This document shows positions 51,669-60,452 of a stretch of DNA of 64,000 bases, in pieces. The stretch is from Acetobacter vaccinii. GTDB lineage: Bacteria; Pseudomonadota; Alphaproteobacteria; Acetobacterales; Acetobacteraceae. The notes under the pieces are model-generated. The model saw only the letters and a list, made by a program, of their open reading frames with translations. It had not been told where the DNA came from and made no database searches. How positions within the stretch are numbered: the stretch's first letter is position 1; each line of letters begins with the position of its first letter. The stretch is from assembly GCF_008365315.1 (NCBI RefSeq), contig NZ_CP043506.1, forward strand, positions 2,655,001 through 2,719,000, written 5' to 3'. A program made the translations under genes and the position numbers.

Positions 51669-52517
51669 TCAGGCCGCCAGATGCAGGGCCACAAAAGCTG
51701 CGGCACCAGCCACCATGCAATACCAGCCAAAGGGGGACAGTGCCCATTTGTCGTGGTTGCGGAAATAACGCATCAGAAACGCCGTGCTGGCCAACGCAGT
51801 CAGGCCGGACACCACGGCGGCAACCATGGCAATATGCATCTGCCCGGCATCCAGCGGCACGTGTCGCATTTTAAAGGCTTCTCTTACGGTTGCCGCAATA
51901 ATGACCGGCTGCGCCATAAGGAAGGAAAAACGTGCCGCCGTATCATGGTGCAGGCCGCGCAGCAGACCACCGCAGATAGTCGCACCCGAGCGTGAAAAAC
52001 CCGGGAAAAATGCAAGGCACTGGAACAGACCAACCACCACAGCATCCCGCAGGCTCAACCCGGCGATGCACCGTATCCCGGCCTCTCCCGCAAAGCCACG
52101 CAGGCGTTCGACAAGCAGCAGCAGCACACCGTTGAGGAACAGAAACACCGCGGCAGACGATGCCGATCCGAACATGGAACGTAGCAGATGCTCGAACAAA
52201 CCACCCACCACAACTGCCGGAATGGTAGCCACAATCAGCAGTTTGAAAATATGGAAGCTTTCCGCCTGAATGCGCGCACCGAGCTTGCCGGAAGCCCCTT
52301 TGACCAATGAGGACCAGTCCTGCCAGAAAAAAATCAGCAGTGCGACAGAGGTGCCAAGGTGCAGCATGACCAGAAATGGCAGGAATGACGCATCATGCGG
52401 GTCGTACGACCAGTGCAGAATGGCTGGCAGGATAACGGCATGCCCCAGACTGCTAACCGGGAAAAGCTCTGTCGCCCCTTGCAGAAGCGCCATGACGAGT
52501 GCCTGAAAAAAAGACAT
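51669..52517 (-). CDS. uppP: Undecaprenyl-diphosphatase
   Basis: 282 residues from the ATG at 52517. About seven membrane spans are visible. The family motifs are ALLQGATELFPVSSLGHAVI near the N-terminus and FFPGFSRSGATICGGLLRG in the middle, both with catalytic residues (Glu, Ser, Arg). It dephosphorylates undecaprenyl diphosphate so the carrier can be reused in murein and polysaccharide synthesis. It is convergent with the ATP-grasp gene and divergent from mlaD. The longer frame upstream of 52517 lacks family sequence. Confidence 0.95.
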   Translation of the reverse strand: MSFFQALVMALLQGATELFPVSSLGHAVILPAILHWSYDPHDASFLPFLVMLHLGTSVALLIFFWQDWSSLVKGASGKLGARIQAESFHIFKLLIVATIPAVVVGGLFEHLLRSMFGSASSAAVFLFLNGVLLLLVERLRGFAGEAGIRCIAGLSLRDAVVVGLFQCLAFFPGFSRSGATICGGLLRGLHHDTAARFSFLMAQPVIIAATVREAFKMRHVPLDAGQMHIAMVAAVVSGLTALASTAFLMRYFRNHDKWALSPFGWYCMVAGAAAFVALHLAA

Positions 52518-52643
52518 ATCCGCTATGATCCACACTAACCAAGACCCGCTGTAGTCCTTGCACCATGCATCCGTCAGCCGCAAGGATTTCATCCCTCCCG
52601 CTGGCATGATAGCGTGCCGCCAGACAGGGAGTAGACAGCGGAT

Positions 52644-53102
52644 ATGAGCAAACAAGGTCGGACAGGGGCATGTATTTTCAGCGGGCTGGTGCTGTTGGGC
52701 ACAGCCGCCTTCGCCACATATGCCCTGGGCACACAAAAAGCCCCAGGCACAGCCAGTCAGGAACTGGCAGCCCGCTTTGTTTCAGCCAACGGCCTGTCCC
52801 GTGGGGCGGATGTTGATCTGGCCGGGGTGCGTGTTGGCCGGGTTACGTCTGTAAGCCTCGATCCGCAAAGCCAGATGGCTATTGTCCACTTTCGGCTCAA
52901 TGCCAGCCTGCACATCCCGCAGGACAGCCTGTTGACCATTGGCAGCAGCACGCTGACAGCCGATAGCGCGCTGATGATTGAACCCGGACCCGGCGGCACC
53001 CCCGCCACACCAGGCACAGTCATGACCCATACGCTGGAGCCCACCAGTCTGGAGCAGCAGATCAGCAACTATATTTTTGGGGCAGGAAATCTGGGGCAAT
53101 AA
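52644..53102 (+). CDS. mlaD: MlaD-like MCE-domain protein
   Basis: 152 residues. One N-terminal membrane span (ACIFSGLVLLGTAAFATYALG, about 9-29) anchors it in the inner membrane, followed by one MCE domain: LAARFVSANGLSRGADVDLAGVRVGRVTSVSLDPQSQMAIVHFRL, then IGSSTLTADSALMIEPG. Such proteins form hexameric rings that carry phospholipids between membranes. The partner genes mlaE and mlaF are not adjacent, so the subunit is orphaned in this window, which is common in Acetobacteraceae-like genomes only by inference. It is shorter than E. coli MlaD (183). Confidence 0.85.
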   Translation: MSKQGRTGACIFSGLVLLGTAAFATYALGTQKAPGTASQELAARFVSANGLSRGADVDLAGVRVGRVTSVSLDPQSQMAIVHFRLNASLHIPQDSLLTIGSSTLTADSALMIEPGPGGTPATPGTVMTHTLEPTSLEQQISNYIFGAGNLGQ

Positions 53103-53154
53103 CGCCAAGTCCCACCAGCCACTGAAAATTTTTGAAAAAATATCACTTAACGGA

Positions 53155-53183
53155 TTGACGCCCCAGCCGGGAAAAGCTAAATC
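53155..53183 (+). promoter_or_regulatory. Promoter of the tRNA-Met gene
   Basis: TTGACG (53155-53160) and TAAATC (53178-53183) are separated by 17 bases, ending 16 bases before the mature tRNA. An A/T-rich segment (53126-53149) upstream may act as an UP element. Confidence 0.72.
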
Positions 53184-53199
53184 AGCGCCAACGACAGAT

Positions 53200-53274
53200 G
53201 GCGGCGTAGCTCAGTGGTAGAGCAGGGGAATCATAATCCCTTGGTCGGAGGTTCAAATCCTTCCGCCGCTACCA
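53200..53274 (+). tRNA. tRNA-Met (anticodon CAT), elongator type
   Basis: A full cloverleaf can be folded: acceptor 53200-53206 with 53264-53270 (first pair G-U), D arm 53209-53223, anticodon arm 53225-53241 with loop ATCATAA and anticodon CAT at 53232-53234, variable loop 53242-53246, T arm 53247-53263 with loop TTCAAAT, A73 and encoded CCA (53272-53274). A fully paired acceptor (not the C1-A72 mismatch of the initiator) makes it an elongator tRNA-Met. Confidence 0.96.
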
Positions 53275-53307
53275 GTTTTTCCCTGAAAAACTTGGATATC
53301 AGAAAAA

Positions 53308-53336
53308 CTCCGAAAAGAAATTTTCGGAGCGTTTTT
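53308..53336 (+). terminator. Intrinsic terminator after the tRNA-Met gene
   Basis: CTCCGAAAA (53308-53316) pairs with TTTTCGGAG (53321-53329) around a GAAA loop, followed by CGTTTTT. Confidence 0.85.
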
Positions 53337-53416
53337 GTGTTTATAGCACTAGAAAAACAATACATGACCAGAAAACGCCTGCCTCATAACAAGGCAGGCG
53401 CTGACCGCTGACAGAC

Positions 53417-53863
53417 TTACCCTTCAGACAGTTCCGGCTGAGGCTCGGCCCCGAGGTCACGGACTTCGATCTGATCGTCCTCCACATCCCCTTCCTGCTG
53501 ACGATCATCCTCGTCCTCTGCCATCGTGGACGATGTGCGCTGCTGGCGCGCAGCTTGCCGCTCAGCCCGCTCCATCTGGCTTTGCTGGGCCGCCTGGGCC
53601 ATCGCGTTCATAATGCGGAAATAATGCTCGGCATGCTGGAAGTAGGCTTCCGCTGCCACCCTGTCACCGCTGCCTGTCGCATCGCGACCGAGTTGGAGAT
53701 ATTTTTCAAAAAGCTGCTGGGCTGTCCCGCGGACACGCACATCCGGACCATGACTGTCAAAAACATGATTCCGGTTCATGGGAATCTGGCCGTTCAACTG
53801 GCGGGATGTTCCATTCCCGCCACCAGAACGATGATGTCTGGTCCGCATCCGTTTTACGTTCAT
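53417..53863 (-). CDS. DUF4167 protein
   Basis: 148 residues. The N-terminal half is the DUF4167 domain (RQLNGQIPMNRNHVFDSHGPDVRVRGTAQQLFEKYLQLGRDATGSGDRVAAEAYFQHAEHYFRIM), preceded by a basic arm and followed by a Gln/Arg-rich and then a strongly acidic tail (EDEDDRQQEGDVEDDQIEV). The family is restricted mostly to Alphaproteobacteria and is found downstream of prmC; the role is unknown, possibly RNA or ribosome linked given the neighbours. Here it lies 247 bases downstream of prmC; no gene is seen in that gap. Confidence 0.88.
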   Translation of the reverse strand: MNVKRMRTRHHRSGGGNGTSRQLNGQIPMNRNHVFDSHGPDVRVRGTAQQLFEKYLQLGRDATGSGDRVAAEAYFQHAEHYFRIMNAMAQAAQQSQMERAERQAARQQRTSSTMAEDEDDRQQEGDVEDDQIEVRDLGAEPQPELSEG

Positions 53864-54110
53864 GGGTTTACCACAGCGCTTTCCTGTTCATGGCACTTTG
53901 CATGAGGAAACAGTCCAAAATGAAAGGCATGTTCCTGAATGAAGGCCGAATTGTCTTTCGGAATGGGCTTTTTGAAAGACGGCTCCAAACAGCCATCAGA
54001 TGAAAGGCCCTTACCGCTTGCCTTGGCGTGGCAGAAGTCGACGCTTTTGCCGCCAAAGGTATCAAGCCCGGTCACCCTACCAACAGAATCCAGCAAAGCC
54101 AACCAATTTT

Positions 54111-54986
54111 TTACACCACCCGGCGCAACACAACGACCCGTGAAATACCAGCAAGGTCTGGCACAACCGCCACAACCTGCAATCCGCCCGCCTGGGCGAG
54201 TGCCGTCAGGGCTTCGGCCTGCCCTATCCCGATTTCAAAAAAGGCCAGCCCGTCCTCATTCAACAGCGCAGGCAAACGGGAGCATAGGTCCCGATATGCA
54301 TCCAACCCATCAGGCCCACCATCCAATGCTGTGCAGGGTTCATGCTCGCGCACCTCCGGCATCAAGTCCGCCAGATCTCTGGTCGGAATATAGGGGGGGT
54401 TGCTCAAGACAATATCGAACCTGACATTGGCCGCCAGTGCGTCAGACCAACGCCCCGCCAGGATATGAGCACGATCCCCCAGCGCACACTGCACGGCGTT
54501 TCCACGGGCCAGCACAGCCGCCTGAGGGTTGATATCAATACCAACCCCCCAGGCGTTGATATATTCAGCCAGCACAGCCAACAGAATACAGCCGGTGCCG
54601 GTGCCCAGATCCAGCACAGAAAGTGCTTTCTGCCTGTCAGGAACATGCTCCAGCACCGTGGCAATCAGAGTTTCCGTATCAGCCCTGGGCACAAGGCTGG
54701 CGGGAGAAACCTCCAGCTCCAATGTCCAGAAACCCTTGCGGCCTGTAATATAGGCAAATGGCTCATGACGGGCGCGGCGGGCCAGCAGCGTCAGGTAGCG
54801 CCCTGCCTCGACCTTATCCTGCCTGGACAAGGACAACATCTGCTCTGCCGAACGGCCCAACGCATGTTGCAGCAACAAACGTGCCTCCCGCCGAGGGGCT
54901 TCAATACCCGCCTGCTGAAGGACCTGCCCACCCAGTTGTAAAAGCTGTTCTATTGACTGACAGTCTTGAGTATCATCCGCCGCCAT
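54111..54986 (-). CDS. prmC: Release factor glutamine methyltransferase
   Basis: 291 residues from the ATG at 54986, with GGAGG 5 bases upstream. A helical N-terminal domain precedes SAM-binding motif I VLDLGTGTGCILLAVLAEY and the catalytic NPPY in VLSNPPYIPTRDL. The block GFWTLELEVSPASLVPRADTETL is typical of PrmC. It methylates the glutamine of the GGQ motif in release factors; the substrate gene prfA is 550 bases upstream. The two would normally be adjacent; an opposite-strand gene lies between them. Confidence 0.94.
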   Translation of the reverse strand: MAADDTQDCQSIEQLLQLGGQVLQQAGIEAPRREARLLLQHALGRSAEQMLSLSRQDKVEAGRYLTLLARRARHEPFAYITGRKGFWTLELEVSPASLVPRADTETLIATVLEHVPDRQKALSVLDLGTGTGCILLAVLAEYINAWGVGIDINPQAAVLARGNAVQCALGDRAHILAGRWSDALAANVRFDIVLSNPPYIPTRDLADLMPEVREHEPCTALDGGPDGLDAYRDLCSRLPALLNEDGLAFFEIGIGQAEALTALAQAGGLQVVAVVPDLAGISRVVVLRRVV

Positions 54987-55021
54987 AACCCCTCCAACAC
55001 TGCAACTATGTCTGTAATCCC

Positions 55022-55480
55022 ATGCGTGCACCCTGGCATATCTTTTCGGCTCTGGCGTTGGCCCCCCTGCTTTTACTGGGGGTGGCCCCTTATGCCATGG
55101 CGGGACAATTTTCGGTCGTGGACGAAAAGGCCGATAGCGAAATTTCAGAAAATGCCCGGATCTACCTCGATGGCAGGCTGGTCGCCACATTCCGGCTGGA
55201 TGACACAAAACGCAGCAAGGTTATCAAGGTGACAACACCTGTGGGCCGTATCGACCATTCCTATACTCTCTGCGGTGAAATCACCATTCGCACGCCTGAA
55301 GGCCGGGTCGAAACCCATGAGGTCAGCAGTGATGGCCTGCTGCACAATCCTGACGGGCACCGCCTCTACGCCATGGGAGCCGACGGCTTTACCGACTTTT
55401 TCCTGACCGACCCGGACTCACCCACAACAGCCGAGCATACGCCCGGCCATTCCGATGTCTGCGCTGCCCCCATCAGCTAG
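55022..55480 (+). CDS. Hypothetical exported protein between prmC and prfA
   Basis: 152 residues. A clear signal peptide MRAPWHIFSALALAPLLLLGVAPYAMA precedes a mature part rich in beta-strands and polar residues (ARIYLDGRLVATFRLDDTKRSKVIKVTTPVGRIDHSYTLCGEITI), ending in a cysteine near the C-terminus (DVCAAPIS). Two cysteines could form a disulfide. I do not recognise a family. It is transcribed opposite to its neighbours, starting 35 bases from the divergent prmC start. The strong signal peptide argues that it is a real gene. Confidence 0.68.
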   Translation: MRAPWHIFSALALAPLLLLGVAPYAMAGQFSVVDEKADSEISENARIYLDGRLVATFRLDDTKRSKVIKVTTPVGRIDHSYTLCGEITIRTPEGRVETHEVSSDGLLHNPDGHRLYAMGADGFTDFFLTDPDSPTTAEHTPGHSDVCAAPIS

Positions 55481-55536
55481 GCTACCCTGACCAACCCGGC
55501 CATTGCGGCCTGATGGCAAAATGGCCTGCCCTTCTG

Positions 55537-56595
55537 TCAGAACCCGGCCTCGGCCAGCAGGGCCGCCTGCTCTTCCTGCGTCAGGGCTTCCACAAAGTCA
55601 TCAATCTCACCCAACATGACGCGGTCGATTTTATACAGGGTCAGGTTGATACGATGGTCCGTCACCCGCCCTTGCGGGAAATTATAGGTTCTGATGCGCT
55701 CGGAGCGATCACCCGTCCCCACCTGTGAGCGACGATGAGCCGCGCGGGAGGCATGAGCCTGCTCACGCTCACGCTCGTACAAGCGCGCACGCAGAATTTT
55801 CATGGCCTTGGCGCGGTTCTTATGCTGGCTTTTTTCTTCCTGCATGGACACGACAATGCCTGACGGCATGTGCGTAATCCGCACGGCACTTTCGGTCTTG
55901 TTCACGTGCTGACCGCCCGCGCCTGATGCCCTGAAGACATCAATCCTGAGGTCGGAGTCATCGATTGTGACATCAACCTCCTCCGCCTCTGGCAGCACGG
56001 CGACTGTCACCGTTGAGGTGTGAATACGGCCCTGACTTTCCGTTGCTGGCACACGCTGCACCCGGTGCACGCCCGATTCATACTTCAGGCAGGCAAACAC
56101 CCCCCGCCCGTTGACTTCAGCAATGCCGCAGCGCAGGCCGCCTAGCTCGCTCTCGTCATAATCCATCAGCGAAAAGCGCCAGCCCTTGATTTCGGCATAG
56201 CGACGATACGCATCAAACAATTCAGCCGCAAAAAGAGCGGCCTCATCCCCACCCGCAGCAGGCCGCACTTCCAGGATTGCGCTGCGTTCATCCGCTGCAT
56301 CCTTGGGTAGCATCGCCAGGCGAACGTCTTTCTGCAACTGTGGCAGACGCTCTTGCAGTTCTTCCAGCTCACTACTGGCCAGTTCCTGCATTTCCGGGTC
56401 GGACAGAAGCTGCTGGGCCTGAATTATGCCCTGCTCGGTCTCACGCAGGGCGTTAATACGGGCGACAACAGCTTCAAGCTCCGCGTATTCGCGCGAAGCC
56501 TGAATAAAGGCATCTCCACCCAGCCCACCGGCCAGCAGAGCCTCCAGTTCCAGCGCCCGGCTGACAATTTTATCCAGCCGTTCATCCAACGTCAT
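55537..56595 (-). CDS. prfA: Peptide chain release factor 1
   Basis: 352 residues. The GGQ loop [18 protein letters not shown] (about residues 225-242) and the codon-recognising PAT motif in [15 protein letters not shown] are both present; PxT at this place marks RF1 (UAA/UAG). It releases the finished peptide from the ribosome. The ATG overlaps the hisS stop by four bases, so translation is likely coupled. PrmC, which modifies it, is encoded nearby. Confidence 0.96.
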   Translation of the reverse strand: MTLDERLDKIVSRALELEALLAGGLGGDAFIQASREYAELEAVVARINALRETEQGIIQAQQLLSDPEMQELASSELEELQERLPQLQKDVRLAMLPKDAADERSAILEVRPAAGGDEAALFAAELFDAYRRYAEIKGWRFSLMDYDESELGGLRCGIAEVNGRGVFACLKYESGVHRVQRVPATESQGRIHTSTVTVAVLPEAEEVDVTIDDSDLRIDVFRASGAGGQHVNKTESAVRITHMPSGIVVSMQEEKSQHKNRAKAMKILRARLYEREREQAHASRAAHRRSQVGTGDRSERIRTYNFPQGRVTDHRINLTLYKIDRVMLGEIDDFVEALTQEEQAALLAEAGF

Positions 56596-57866
56596 GGCGC
56601 AAAAACAGTCCCGGCGTTGGACATCAGCGTGTCATGAGCAATTTCAGCTTCCTGCCCGCTTTCCATGCTTTTGACACGCACAACGCCCCGGGCCAGTTCA
56701 TCCTCACCGACAAACACGACATGGCTGGCATTCTGCTTGCCTGCACGCTCCATCCGCTTCCGCAGGGAGCCTTTATAACCGATTTCCGTGCGGATACCCT
56801 GGCCACGCAGCCCCTGCAACAGCCCATACACAGCCGCATCTGCCGGGGCACCAACAGGCACCAGCACAACAGAACGGGGGGCGGCTGGCGCAGCCTCCAG
56901 CAGCATGGCCAGCCGTTCGACCCCTGCGGCCCAGCCAATAGCAGGCACATCAGGCCCGCCCATCTGGCTGACAAGCCCGTCATAACGGCCACCAGCCAGC
57001 ACCGTACCCTGCGAGCCCAGGCGGTTGGTCACAAATTCAAACGTGGTGTGGTTGTAATAGTCCAGCCCACGCACAATGCTCGGGTTGACGACATAGTTGA
57101 CCCCAAACACATCCAGCGTCCGGCGCAGTTCGGCCCAGAATGTGCGGGAGTGTTCTGTCAGATACGCATCCATCTTTGGGGCATCGGGCAACAGGGTTTT
57201 GTCGCCCGCATCCTTGCTGTCCAAAATCCGCAGCGGGTTTTTTTCAAGCCGTGTCAGGCTGTCCTGCGACAGAACAGATTTATGGGCAGAGAAATACTCC
57301 ACCAGCGCCTGCCGCCACGCATCACGGCTTTCCGCATCGCCCAGCGTATTCAGCTCAAGCGTGACATGCTCGGCCACACCAAGAGCCTCCAGCACGGCAA
57401 AGCCCATGGCAATGGCTTCGGCATCCGCCAAAGGTTCGGCGGCCCCCAGAAGCTCTGCACCAATCTGGTGGAACTGGCGGTAACGCCCTTTCTGCGGGCG
57501 TTCATGCCGGAACATGGGGCCAGTATAAAACACCTTCTGCGGCAGGGACTGTGTGAGCGCATTTGTCACCAGCGCGCGGCAGATGGCCGCCGTCCCTTCG
57601 GGGCGCAGTGTCAGGCTTTCACCATCCCTGTCGCTGAAGGAATACATTTCCTTGGACACAACATCCGACGTATCACCCAGCGAGCGGGAAAAAACGCGTG
57701 TGTCTTCAAAAATCGGCGTTGACCATTCTTCAAAACCGTAAAGCCCGGCCACATGCCGTGCGGTATTCACCACCCGCGTATGGCGGCGCTGCTCCTCACC
57801 AATAAGATCGTGCGTTCCTCTTACGGGCTGAATACTGCTCACGGCCTGTCCTGTTCTGGTCGGCAT
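56592..57866 (-). CDS. hisS: Histidyl-tRNA synthetase
   Basis: 424 residues. Class II motifs are visible: [20 protein letters not shown] (motif 2) near residue 115, the histidine-A loop [13 protein letters not shown], and [12 protein letters not shown] (motif 3) near 315. A C-terminal anticodon-binding domain follows ([18 protein letters not shown]). The ATG is preceded by GAGGGAGA. It is the first gene of the hisS-prfA pair. Confidence 0.96.
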   Translation of the reverse strand: MPTRTGQAVSSIQPVRGTHDLIGEEQRRHTRVVNTARHVAGLYGFEEWSTPIFEDTRVFSRSLGDTSDVVSKEMYSFSDRDGESLTLRPEGTAAICRALVTNALTQSLPQKVFYTGPMFRHERPQKGRYRQFHQIGAELLGAAEPLADAEAIAMGFAVLEALGVAEHVTLELNTLGDAESRDAWRQALVEYFSAHKSVLSQDSLTRLEKNPLRILDSKDAGDKTLLPDAPKMDAYLTEHSRTFWAELRRTLDVFGVNYVVNPSIVRGLDYYNHTTFEFVTNRLGSQGTVLAGGRYDGLVSQMGGPDVPAIGWAAGVERLAMLLEAAPAAPRSVVLVPVGAPADAAVYGLLQGLRGQGIRTEIGYKGSLRKRMERAGKQNASHVVFVGEDELARGVVRVKSMESGQEAEIAHDTLMSNAGTVFAP

Positions 57867-57970
57867 TCTCCCTCATCACAGAAGGAAAACTGCCCTGTTT
57901 TTCTAAAATGAGGGGATGATGCCTGCTTCTGCCCCAACCACTACTCTGGTCGAGGCAGAACGTCAGACAT

Positions 57971-59131
57971 TCAGTTGGCGGATGCCATGTCAGGCAGCGC
58001 CTGGGCTTCGCCCTGCAGCTTGGCTGCGGCTTCTTCCGCCTCAATGGCGGCTACGCGCTGTTCAACCAGATCCACGACGTGGCTGATCATGTCACCAGCG
58101 GCAATGGTGTGGTCCTGCTTGCCTGCGGCATACACCATGTGGCGGCCAGAGCCACCACCCGTCACACCCAAGTCTGTCAGCAGGGCCTCACCCGGACCGT
58201 TCACCACGCAGCCGATGATCGACAGGGTCAGCGGGGTCTTGATATGGGCCAGGCGATCTTCCAGCGTCTGCACGGTTTCGATCACGTTAAAGCCCTGTCG
58301 CGCACAGGACGGGCAGGAAATGATCTTGACCCCACGATGGCGCAGCCCCAGGGATTTTAGGATATCCCAGCCAACCAGCACTTCTTCTTCCGGCGCGGCG
58401 GAAAGGGAGACACGCATGGTATCACCAATCCCAGCCCACAGCAGGTTGCCAAGCCCAATGGATGACTTGACCGTGCCTGCGCGCTTGCTGCCAGCCTCGG
58501 TAATGCCAATGTGCAGCGGGTAATCGCAGGCATCAGCCAACTGCTGGTATGCCGCAACAGCCATGAACACGTCCGACGCCTTCACGCTGATCTTGAATTC
58601 ACGGAAGTCATGATCTTCAAGAATTTTTGCGTGTTCCAGAGCACTTTCAACCAGTGCTTCGGGGTTAGGTTCGCCGTATTTTTCAAGCAGATGCTTTTCA
58701 AGCGACCCGGCATTCACACCAATACGGATGGAACAGCCATAATCCTTGGCGGCTTTCACCACCTCGCGCACACGCTCCGGGCTACCGATGTTGCCGGGGT
58801 TGATACGCAGGCACGCCGCACCAGCCTGTGCAGCCTCAATCGCGCGCTTGTAGTGGAAGTGGATATCCGCAACGATTGGCACGTTCACTTCGCGAACGAT
58901 CTCGGCCAGCGCTGCCGTGCTTTCTTCATCCGGACAGGAAACGCGGACGATATCGACCCCGGCCACCTCTGCACGGCGGATCTGCTCGATTGTCGCCTTG
59001 GCGTCGCTCGTCAGAGTGTTGGTCATGGTCTGGATGGAAATAGGGGCATCCCCACCGACGGCGACCTTGCCGACATGGATCTGCCGGGATTTCCGACGCT
59101 CAATATACTGGTAAGGCCGGTAGCCGCTCAT
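57971..59131 (-). CDS. ispG: (E)-4-hydroxy-3-methylbut-2-enyl-diphosphate synthase
   Basis: 386 residues from the ATG at 59131, with AGGA 6 bases upstream; the longer frame adds a non-family 20-residue arm. The [4Fe-4S] cysteines are in [13 protein letters not shown] and [12 protein letters not shown]. The substrate-binding [13 protein letters not shown] and the TIM-barrel block [12 protein letters not shown] are present. It is the penultimate enzyme of the MEP isoprenoid pathway. It follows the RodZ-like gene after 133 bases and precedes hisS. Confidence 0.96.
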   Translation of the reverse strand: MSGYRPYQYIERRKSRQIHVGKVAVGGDAPISIQTMTNTLTSDAKATIEQIRRAEVAGVDIVRVSCPDEESTAALAEIVREVNVPIVADIHFHYKRAIEAAQAGAACLRINPGNIGSPERVREVVKAAKDYGCSIRIGVNAGSLEKHLLEKYGEPNPEALVESALEHAKILEDHDFREFKISVKASDVFMAVAAYQQLADACDYPLHIGITEAGSKRAGTVKSSIGLGNLLWAGIGDTMRVSLSAAPEEEVLVGWDILKSLGLRHRGVKIISCPSCARQGFNVIETVQTLEDRLAHIKTPLTLSIIGCVVNGPGEALLTDLGVTGGGSGRHMVYAAGKQDHTIAAGDMISHVVDLVEQRVAAIEAEEAAAKLQGEAQALPDMASAN

Positions 59132-59264
59132 CTTGCATCCTTTTGTCGAAACGACAGTTGCCGGGCACAACCGTTTTCGGCGGCACGGCATGCCCTTGAG
59201 GTTGAAAGTTGTCCTGCCAAAGCCAGAGCGACCTGACTACCCGCAAAGGATGGAACAAGCCATG

Positions 59265-60452
59265 TCACTGTGCGCCCATCCCCCTAAGCTGGCGGGCATT
59301 CAGGTCATCTGCGCTGGGCTCTGGCTGTTTTGGCGCTTTGTCCGCTCGCGCGGGCTGGCGCGGCTTAACAGAACCAGACTGCCCGTTGGCAGAAGGCACA
59401 ACTGCCGCCACATCAGGGACCGAGGCATCGGCTTTTGTCTTCACTAGCACAGGTGCGTCCTGCCCACCACCCACGGAACCATCACGCACGGTCTGGGCAG
59501 TCAGCGCGATGTTCCTGCGTACGGCACCATTGCGGCCCAGTGGCTGGGTTGTCAGACCATCGGCCACAAGCACCACGCCCCCGGCATTGCCGACGGTCAG
59601 GCTATATGGCCCATTATCCGCAGGGACCGACCAGTCATCACCCGCATGCAGGACGTGGTCATACACCACTTTCCCCTGCCCGTCCTTGACCTGCACCCAG
59701 CTTGTCCCCTGCGCCTTGAGCACAATCTGGGCATCCTGCCCGACTGGCGCTGGAGGAGGTACATCCGCACTTGGGGTCACCTCTGCCGGGACTGGACCGG
59801 GTTGGACAAATGACGGTGCCGCCGGACCTGCCCCTGCGACAGCAGGCGCTTCAGCCTCAGTTGCAACCAGAGGTGCGGGTATTTCAGGCTTCGGCAACGG
59901 CTGCGGCCCTGCCTTTTCAGGCAGGATGGAAGCCACCTGTGGTGATGGCGCGTTATGCCCCGTCTCACCAGGCATCAGGCTGGCCACAGAGGGCACATGC
60001 TCTGGCACGGGTGGGGTATGCCCGACAAAATAATACCAGCCCACATAGCTGGCCACGACGACTGCCAGCCCCAGTGAAATAGACACCGCAGGGGTCAGGC
60101 GGCGGTCGGGCGGTGGGTCTGGAAAGTCCAGAACCGGCTTGTGTATGGTGTTGCGGCTTTCCTGCCGGTAACGCCCCACAAGCACGGAAGCATCAAAACC
60201 CAGCGCCTGCGCGTATGTACGCAGGAAGCCCAGGGTATAGACCTCGGCTGGAAGTACGCTGGATTTACCTGTTTCCAGCGCATCAATATACAAGTCACGG
60301 ATACGCAGCCATGTGGCTACATCGTGCACTGACCAGCCAAGCTGTTCGCGGCGCCTACGCAAAGCCTCACCCACACCCAGCGCCGCCACGTCGGGTAAAG
60401 GCAACTGCGGGGCGTTCTGCCCCGGCTCGGCTCCGTGGGCGTTTTCAGCCAT
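59265..60452 (-). CDS. RodZ-like protein: HTH, one membrane span, C-terminal DUF4115
   Basis: 395 residues from the ATG at 60452 (an ATG 6 bases upstream at 60458 is equally possible). The N-terminal Cro/C1-type helix-turn-helix (GEALRRRREQLGWSVHDVATWLRIRDLYIDALETG) is followed by a single membrane span (AVSISLGLAVVVASYVGWYYFVG, about 137-160), a Pro/Ala-rich periplasmic linker, and a DUF4115-type domain (IVLKAQGTSWVQVKDGQGKVVYDHVL). RodZ links MreB to the cell wall machinery. It starts inside the end of the upstream gene (8-base overlap), and ispG follows, as in many bacteria. Confidence 0.85.
   Translation of the reverse strand: MAENAHGAEPGQNAPQLPLPDVAALGVGEALRRRREQLGWSVHDVATWLRIRDLYIDALETGKSSVLPAEVYTLGFLRTYAQALGFDASVLVGRYRQESRNTIHKPVLDFPDPPPDRRLTPAVSISLGLAVVVASYVGWYYFVGHTPPVPEHVPSVASLMPGETGHNAPSPQVASILPEKAGPQPLPKPEIPAPLVATEAEAPAVAGAGPAAPSFVQPGPVPAEVTPSADVPPPAPVGQDAQIVLKAQGTSWVQVKDGQGKVVYDHVLHAGDDWSVPADNGPYSLTVGNAGGVVLVADGLTTQPLGRNGAVRRNIALTAQTVRDGSVGGGQDAPVLVKTKADASVPDVAAVVPSANGQSGSVKPRQPARADKAPKQPEPSADDLNARQLRGMGAQ

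Noticed and set aside
53200..53274. Initiator tRNA or lysidine-modified tRNA-Ile for the CAT anticodon
   Set aside because: The acceptor stem is fully paired including G-U at the first pair, unlike the initiator, and the body sequence resembles elongator tRNA-Met rather than tRNA-Ile2.
53860..54102. 80-codon minus-strand ORF between DUF4167 and prmC
   Set aside because: It extends over the DUF4167 start, has no ribosome site, and no recognisable family.
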